NCBI GenBank assembly: GCA_021776235.1
Contig: JAJFGG010000169.1
Coordinates: 1-48,696 of the forward strand
From: Alphaproteobacteria bacterium
Lineage (GTDB): Bacteria > Pseudomonadota > Alphaproteobacteria > GCA-2731375
Reading direction: 5' to 3'
DNA length: 48,696 nucleotides
Below are positions 44,210 through 48,696 of the stretch, piece by piece. The translations under genes were made by a program, and so were the position numbers. Below the pieces are notes generated by a model, which searched no databases, was not told the DNA's origin, and worked only from the letters and a program-made list of their open reading frames with translations. Each line of letters begins with the position of its first letter. The stretch's first letter is position 1.

Positions 44210-46726
44210 ATGGGCAGGAAGAAACCCAACGCAGATCTATCCCGCCGGGACTACATCAAGGCCAACGCGATCGCCGCGGCGGCCGCGGCGTCCGGCGTCG
44301 CCGTCCCGGCCGCCGCCGCCAATCTGGTCGCGGATAGGGAGAAAGCCAAACTCACCTGGTCGAAAGCGCCTTGCCGGTTCTGCGGCACCGGCTGCAGTGT
44401 CATGGTCGGTACCAAGGAAGGCCGGGTCGTCGCCACCCACGGCGACACGAAATCCGAAGTCAACCGCGGTCTCAACTGCGTCAAAGGCTACTTTCTATCC
44501 AAAATCATGTATGGCAAGGACCGCTTGAAGACACCGTTGCTGCGCATGACGAACGGCAAGTATGACAAGAATGGTGAATTTGCCCCTGTCTCGTGGGATC
44601 AGGCCTTCGACATCATGGCCGTCAAATTCAAGCAGGCGATCAAGGAAAAAGGTCCCACAGCCGTGGGCATGTTCGGCTCCGGCCAATGGACGGTATGGGA
44701 AGGTTACGCGGCCTCCAAACTGATGAAGGGGGGGTTTCGCTCGAACAATATCGACCCGAATGCGCGCCATTGCATGGCGTCCGCGGTCGGCGGCTTCATG
44801 CGGACCTTTGGTATCGACGAACCCATGGGTTGTTACGATGATATCGAAGCGGCGGACGCCTTTGTGCTGTGGGGTTCGAACATGGCGGAAATGCACCCGA
44901 TACTCTGGTCCCGGGTTGCCGACCGCCGCCTTGGCCATCCTCATGTCAGGGTCGCGGTCCTATCAACCTTCGAGAACCGCTGTTTTGATCTGGCCGACAA
45001 CGGCATGGTGTTCACGCCGCAAACCGATCTGGCGATCCTCAACTTCATCGCCAACTACATCATCGAAAAAGGCCAGGTGAATTATGATTTCGTGCAGAAG
45101 CACGCGAATTTCCGCTTGGGCAATACCGACATCGGTTATGGCCTTCGGCCCGAGCATCCGCTCCAGAAAAAAGCCAAGAATGCCGGCAAGGCCGGCGGCT
45201 CCAAGCCCATTTCTTTCGAGGACTATGCCGCCTTTGTCAAAACCTACACGGTTGAATATGCGTCCAAACTCTCGGGCGTTCCGGAAGCGAAACTGATCGC
45301 GCTGGCAAAGCTCTACGCGGATCCGGGAACCAAGGTGACGTCATTTTGGACCATGGGTTTCAATCAGCATACCCGGGGGGTTTGGGCCAATAACCTGATC
45401 TATAACATTCATCTGTTGACCGGCAAGATTTCCCAGCCCGGCAACAGTCCGTTTTCGCTGACCGGACAGCCATCGGCCTGCGGCACCGCCCGCGAGGTTG
45501 GAACATTTTCCCATCGGCTGCCGGCCGATATGGTGGTGAAGAACCCCGAACACCGTGCCCTGGCGGAAAAGATCTGGAAGCTGCCCGCCGGCACCATTCC
45601 GGGCAAACCCGGCTATCATGCCGTGCAGCACAACCGCATGCTCAAGGACGGCAAGATCAACGCTTACTGGGTGCAGGTAAACAACAACGTGCAGGCTGCC
45701 GCCAACCTGAACGAGGAAACCCTGCCAGGCTATCGCAACCCGGATAACTTTATTGTTGTTTCCGACGCCTACCCCACCGTCACGGCGCAAGCGGCGGATC
45801 TGGTCTTGCCGACCGCCATGTGGGTCGAGAAGGAGGGCGCCTATGGCAACGCCGAACGGCGCACCCAGTTCTGGCATCAATTGGTCAGCGCACCGGGAGA
45901 GAGCAAATCCGATCTGTGGCAGTTGATGGAATTTTCCAAACGCTTCACCACCGATGAAGTCTGGCCGCCGGCCTTGTTGGACAAGAATCCTGAATACAAG
46001 GGCAGGACGCTTTTCGAAGTGCTGTACAAGAACGGCAATGTCGACCGTTTTCCCTTGCGCGATGTATCGCCCAATTACGAAAATGATGAAGCCAAGGATT
46101 TTGGTTTCTACGCCCAAAAGGGCCTGTTCGAGGAATATGCCCAATTTGGCCGTGGCCATGCCCACGATCTGGCCTCGTTCGATATTTATCACCTGACCCG
46201 CGGTTTGCGCTGGCCCGTGGTCAATGCCAAGGAAACCCGCTGGCGTTTCCGTGAAGGGTCGGACCCGTACGTCAAGGAAGGTGCGGATTTTCAGTTCTAT
46301 GGCAAGAAGGACGACAAGGCGAACATCTTTGCCCTGCCCTATGAACCCCCTGCCGAGTCGCCTGACGAGGAGTATGACCTGTGGCTTTCCACCGGGCGCG
46401 TTCTGGAGCACTGGCATTCCGGTTCCATGACCCAGCGGGTGCCGGAATTGTACCGGGCCTTTCCCAACGCGGTTGTCTTCATGCACCCCGATGACGCCGA
46501 GGCGCGCGGCCTCAAGCGCGGCAGCGAGGTACGGGTTGTCTCCCGGCGCGGCGAAATCAGAACCCGCGTCGAGACCCGCGGCCGCAACAAACCGCCCGTC
46601 GGGCTGGTCTTCGTACCCTGGTTCGATGCCAGCCAGCTGATCAACAAGGTTACGCTGGACGCGACCGATCCCCTTTCCAAACAGACGGATTACAAAAAAT
46701 GCGCCATCAAAATTTTGCCCGTCTAG
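44210..46726 (+). CDS. napA: Periplasmic nitrate reductase catalytic subunit
   Basis: An 838-residue molybdoenzyme reducing nitrate to nitrite in the periplasm. Tat signal with [10 protein letters not shown] (residues 11-20) and an Ala-rich hydrophobic segment. The [4Fe-4S] ligands are C55, C58, C62 and C90, and C188 in NARHCMAS is the molybdenum ligand. The C-terminal molybdopterin-binding domain has [21 protein letters not shown] (motif near residues 725-745) and [12 protein letters not shown]. Length is standard. GAGGA lies seven bases before the ATG. Electrons arrive from NapB and NapC, encoded next. Confidence 0.98.
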   Translation: MGRKKPNADLSRRDYIKANAIAAAAAASGVAVPAAAANLVADREKAKLTWSKAPCRFCGTGCSVMVGTKEGRVVATHGDTKSEVNRGLNCVKGYFLSKIMYGKDRLKTPLLRMTNGKYDKNGEFAPVSWDQAFDIMAVKFKQAIKEKGPTAVGMFGSGQWTVWEGYAASKLMKGGFRSNNIDPNARHCMASAVGGFMRTFGIDEPMGCYDDIEAADAFVLWGSNMAEMHPILWSRVADRRLGHPHVRVAVLSTFENRCFDLADNGMVFTPQTDLAILNFIANYIIEKGQVNYDFVQKHANFRLGNTDIGYGLRPEHPLQKKAKNAGKAGGSKPISFEDYAAFVKTYTVEYASKLSGVPEAKLIALAKLYADPGTKVTSFWTMGFNQHTRGVWANNLIYNIHLLTGKISQPGNSPFSLTGQPSACGTAREVGTFSHRLPADMVVKNPEHRALAEKIWKLPAGTIPGKPGYHAVQHNRMLKDGKINAYWVQVNNNVQAAANLNEETLPGYRNPDNFIVVSDAYPTVTAQAADLVLPTAMWVEKEGAYGNAERRTQFWHQLVSAPGESKSDLWQLMEFSKRFTTDEVWPPALLDKNPEYKGRTLFEVLYKNGNVDRFPLRDVSPNYENDEAKDFGFYAQKGLFEEYAQFGRGHAHDLASFDIYHLTRGLRWPVVNAKETRWRFREGSDPYVKEGADFQFYGKKDDKANIFALPYEPPAESPDEEYDLWLSTGRVLEHWHSGSMTQRVPELYRAFPNAVVFMHPDDAEARGLKRGSEVRVVSRRGEIRTRVETRGRNKPPVGLVFVPWFDASQLINKVTLDATDPLSKQTDYKKCAIKILPV

Positions 46727-46743
46727 CCTGCTTTCGCCGCGGC

Positions 46744-47202
46744 ATGAAAAGCCGCCTCGCCGCCTTCGCCGGCCTGTTGGCAATGGCCGTTTTGACGATT
46801 TCAGCGGCCGCGGTGGCAGAGTCCCTGGCAACCCTTCGCGGCAACGCCATCAAGCAAGAGGCCAGCGCCCCAATGATGGGCAAGCAAGTCAACACGGATC
46901 TGCGCCCGGTCCGAAATTACCCGGAACAACCCCCCACCATCCCGCACAAGACCCGGGGCTATGCGATCAATCTTCAGGCCAACAAATGCCTGAGCTGCCA
47001 TAGCCGCCGTGGCGTCGGGCGATCCCAGGCGCCCATGGTCAGCGTGACCCATTTCATGGACCGCGACGGGCAGATTCTGTCAGCGGTCACGCCACGGCGC
47101 TACTTCTGCAACCAGTGCCATGTACCGCAACTGGATGCCAGAACCATGGTCGATAACGATTTCATTGATGCCGAGGCATTGCCCAAGGCAAAGGGAAAAT
47201 AG
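46744..47202 (+). CDS. napB: NapB, diheme c-type cytochrome subunit
   Basis: A 152-residue periplasmic electron-transfer subunit. A Sec signal ends after SAAAVAES (about residue 26). Two heme-binding motifs CLSCH (82-86) and CNQCH (122-126) are present, with HFMDRDG and a C-terminal VPQLDA typical of NapB. An in-frame ATG at 46699 would overlap napA by 28 bases and add 15 residues before the signal peptide; neither start has a good ribosome binding site. Confidence 0.93.
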   Translation: MKSRLAAFAGLLAMAVLTISAAAVAESLATLRGNAIKQEASAPMMGKQVNTDLRPVRNYPEQPPTIPHKTRGYAINLQANKCLSCHSRRGVGRSQAPMVSVTHFMDRDGQILSAVTPRRYFCNQCHVPQLDARTMVDNDFIDAEALPKAKGK

Positions 47203-47205
47203 GCG

Positions 47206-47802
47206 ATGGGTATCCTTAGCAGATCGCTGATGTTGCTGCGCCTGCTCAATCGTCCAAGCGGCCATTTCAGCCTGGCGTTTTTGACATTCGGCGGCTTTAT
47301 TGCCGGCGTCATGTTCTGGGGCGCCTTCAACACCGCGCTAGAGGTCACCAATACCGAGACGTTTTGCATCTCGTGCCACGAAATGCGTAACAACGTCTAT
47401 CAGGAATTGCGTCAGACAATTCACTATTCAAACCGCTCCGGCGTCCGTGCCACCTGCCCGGATTGCCATGTGCCGCACAACTGGACGGATAAAATCGCGC
47501 GCAAGATGGCGGCCACGAAAGAGGTGTGGGGCAAGATTTTCGGCACCATCAGTACACGGGAGAAATTCCAGAACAAACGCCTCGATCTGGCCATGCATGA
47601 ATGGGCCCGGTTCAAGGCCAACGATTCACTGGAATGCCGCAACTGCCACGAATATGCTTACATGGATATTACCCTGCAAAGCCCGCGCGCGGCCGATCAC
47701 CACGAGCGCCTGCTGGCTAACGGCGAGAAGACCTGCATCGATTGCCACAAGGGTATCGCCCATGAATTGCCCGACATGTCCGGGGTCAAGGGCTGGAACT
47801 GA
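47206..47802 (+). CDS. napC: NapC/NirT tetraheme quinol dehydrogenase
   Basis: A 198-residue membrane-anchored tetraheme cytochrome that oxidises quinol and passes electrons to NapB. One N-terminal helix ([19 protein letters not shown]) anchors a periplasmic domain with CISCH (54-58), CPDCH (84-88), CRNCH (144-148) and CIDCH (177-181). The usual NapC residues around the first heme (SCHEM) are kept. It is the last gene of napEDABC; NapG/NapH are absent, so quinol oxidation must run through NapC. Confidence 0.96.
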   Translation: MGILSRSLMLLRLLNRPSGHFSLAFLTFGGFIAGVMFWGAFNTALEVTNTETFCISCHEMRNNVYQELRQTIHYSNRSGVRATCPDCHVPHNWTDKIARKMAATKEVWGKIFGTISTREKFQNKRLDLAMHEWARFKANDSLECRNCHEYAYMDITLQSPRAADHHERLLANGEKTCIDCHKGIAHELPDMSGVKGWN

Positions 47803-47976
47803 TCCCAGGCCGCACCGATGGCTGCTCCTTAAAGCGTGGACAAGGGTATCAGGGTGTCCATTGCTTGACAGTTGGGCGCGTGTTGTAGGACAAGGGTGCG
47901 CGCCCGGTTGGCTGCGGCCATGCCTCCCATCCGCGATGCCTCGGACCCGCCTTTTCCACCCTGCGATTTTCAATTG

Positions 47977-48696
47977 ATGTCACAAAACGGCCCCAGCATA
48001 GAGATCAGGTACGGCTGGGTGATCCTGATCGCGTCGCTGCTTATCCATAGCATCGGCCTCGGCGCGCCGAATATACTGTTCGTGACCCTCAAACCCATCG
48101 CCCATGATCTGGCGGCGGCCCGCGCCGTGCCATCGCTGGCCTATTCCCTGCTGATGATCGGGACCGGTGTTGGCGGCATCGCCATGGGCTGGTGGCTGGA
48201 CAAGCGCGGCGTCATGGAGCCCGTGCTGTTCGGGGCGCTGATGATCGGTCTGGGATCTTTCGTGGCCGCCCAGGCCGAGGGCAAGTGGGGTCTGTATCTT
48301 GCCAACGGCGTGCTGATGGGTTTGCTGGGCAAGGCGGCGATGATCGCGCCGCTGGTTGCCAACGCCACCCGCTGGTTCGACCGCCGGCGCGGTCTTGCCG
48401 TCGCCATCATCGCCTCGGGTCAGGGGCTGGCCGGTATCGTCTGGCCGCCCATCGTCCGCTATATCAACGATGTCGCGGGCTGGCGCGAAGCCTATCAATA
48501 TTACGGCGTCTTTGTTCTTGCCACCATGATCCCGCTGGCCCTGCTGCTCAGGCCAAAACCGCCCATTCAGCCCGCCGGCGCGGCGGCGGGCGGCCGCGGC
48601 AACGATGACACCGTACTTGGCTTGCCCTCCAACCTGGTGCAACTGGCCCTGTGGGCCGCGGTGGTCGGTTGCTGCACGGCAATGGCCATGCCGACC
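47977..48696 (+). CDS. MFS transporter, OxlT/monocarboxylate-type (5' part; window ends)
   Basis: At least 240 codons run open to the window edge from ATG 47977. The N-terminus (MSQNGPSIEIRYGWVILIAS) opens a helix that is followed by LLMIGTGVGGIAMGWWLDKRG, containing the G-x3-D-x-(R/K) loop signature after helix 2, then NATRWFDRRRGLAVAIIASG, and so on, for seven visible helices. The pattern is of the oxalate/formate and monocarboxylate branch, not NarK-type nitrate transport. No ribosome binding site is clear. The 175 bases before it hold the repeated decamer GGACAAGGGT at 47838 and 47888. Confidence 0.85.
   Translation, partial: MSQNGPSIEIRYGWVILIASLLIHSIGLGAPNILFVTLKPIAHDLAAARAVPSLAYSLLMIGTGVGGIAMGWWLDKRGVMEPVLFGALMIGLGSFVAAQAEGKWGLYLANGVLMGLLGKAAMIAPLVANATRWFDRRRGLAVAIIASGQGLAGIVWPPIVRYINDVAGWREAYQYYGVFVLATMIPLALLLRPKPPIQPAGAAAGGRGNDDTVLGLPSNLVQLALWAAVVGCCTAMAMPT

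Overview
The window is about 48.7 kb of GC-rich chromosome from an alphaproteobacterium, probably Rhodospirillales-like; this rests on gene content and order and I cannot name a genus. Supporting markers are a Usg-family protein, a CIRCE-controlled groESL, the dac-holB-metG-tatD-MBL and xseB-ispA-dxs-tlyA gene orders, a CyaC-like cyclase beside polA, and a napEDABC cluster of alphaproteobacterial type. Coding density is high and most genes are housekeeping, with few accessory insertions.

Layout. 1-141 is the 3' end of an IS481-type transposase. 234-4118 (minus) encodes an amidohydrolase, a GST-like protein, an M20 amidohydrolase and a Pcm-like methyltransferase. 4341-5297 (plus) is a luciferase-like oxidoreductase. 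5349-9808 (minus) holds a small unknown protein, an unusual methyltransferase coupled to a VOC protein, folD, an HCCA-isomerase-like protein and a Usg-family gene. 10109-12180 (plus) is groES-groEL behind one clear and one degenerate CIRCE. 12270-16877 (minus) is a redox-type adenylate cyclase and polA. About 17226-17380 (plus) looks like an anti-Shine-Dalgarno small RNA.

17393-22793 (minus) is a cell-wall/replication/translation run: D,D-carboxypeptidase, holB, metG, tatD and an MBL hydrolase. 22896-27468 (minus) is a catabolic cluster of a NicX-like ring-cleaving dioxygenase, an alpha/beta hydrolase, an acyl-CoA dehydrogenase and an acyl-CoA ligase, the best candidate for an uncharacterised pathway. 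27558-33745 (plus) is HDAC-like deacetylase, xseB, ispA, dxs, tlyA and an RNA m5U methyltransferase. A PilZ protein and a dienelactone hydrolase follow. 35115-40836 (minus) holds a thioesterase, a tiny membrane protein, aroC, fabI, a CbpA-type DnaJ, a Sel1 protein and a glycine-zipper lipoprotein. 41082-48696 (plus) holds a CDF metal transporter, an APH-like/P-loop kinase, napEDABC and a truncated MFS transporter.

Non-coding structure worth attention: a palindromic MITE-like element with two copies (35749-36034 and 4131-4254) and one possible scar (9505-9534); a 131-bp palindrome between convergent genes (34986-35116); the candidate sRNA next to polA; and dense palindromes in the divergent promoter region at 27503-27536. 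No tRNA, rRNA, CRISPR array or prophage was recognised. All function calls come from reading the sequence; no database search was run.
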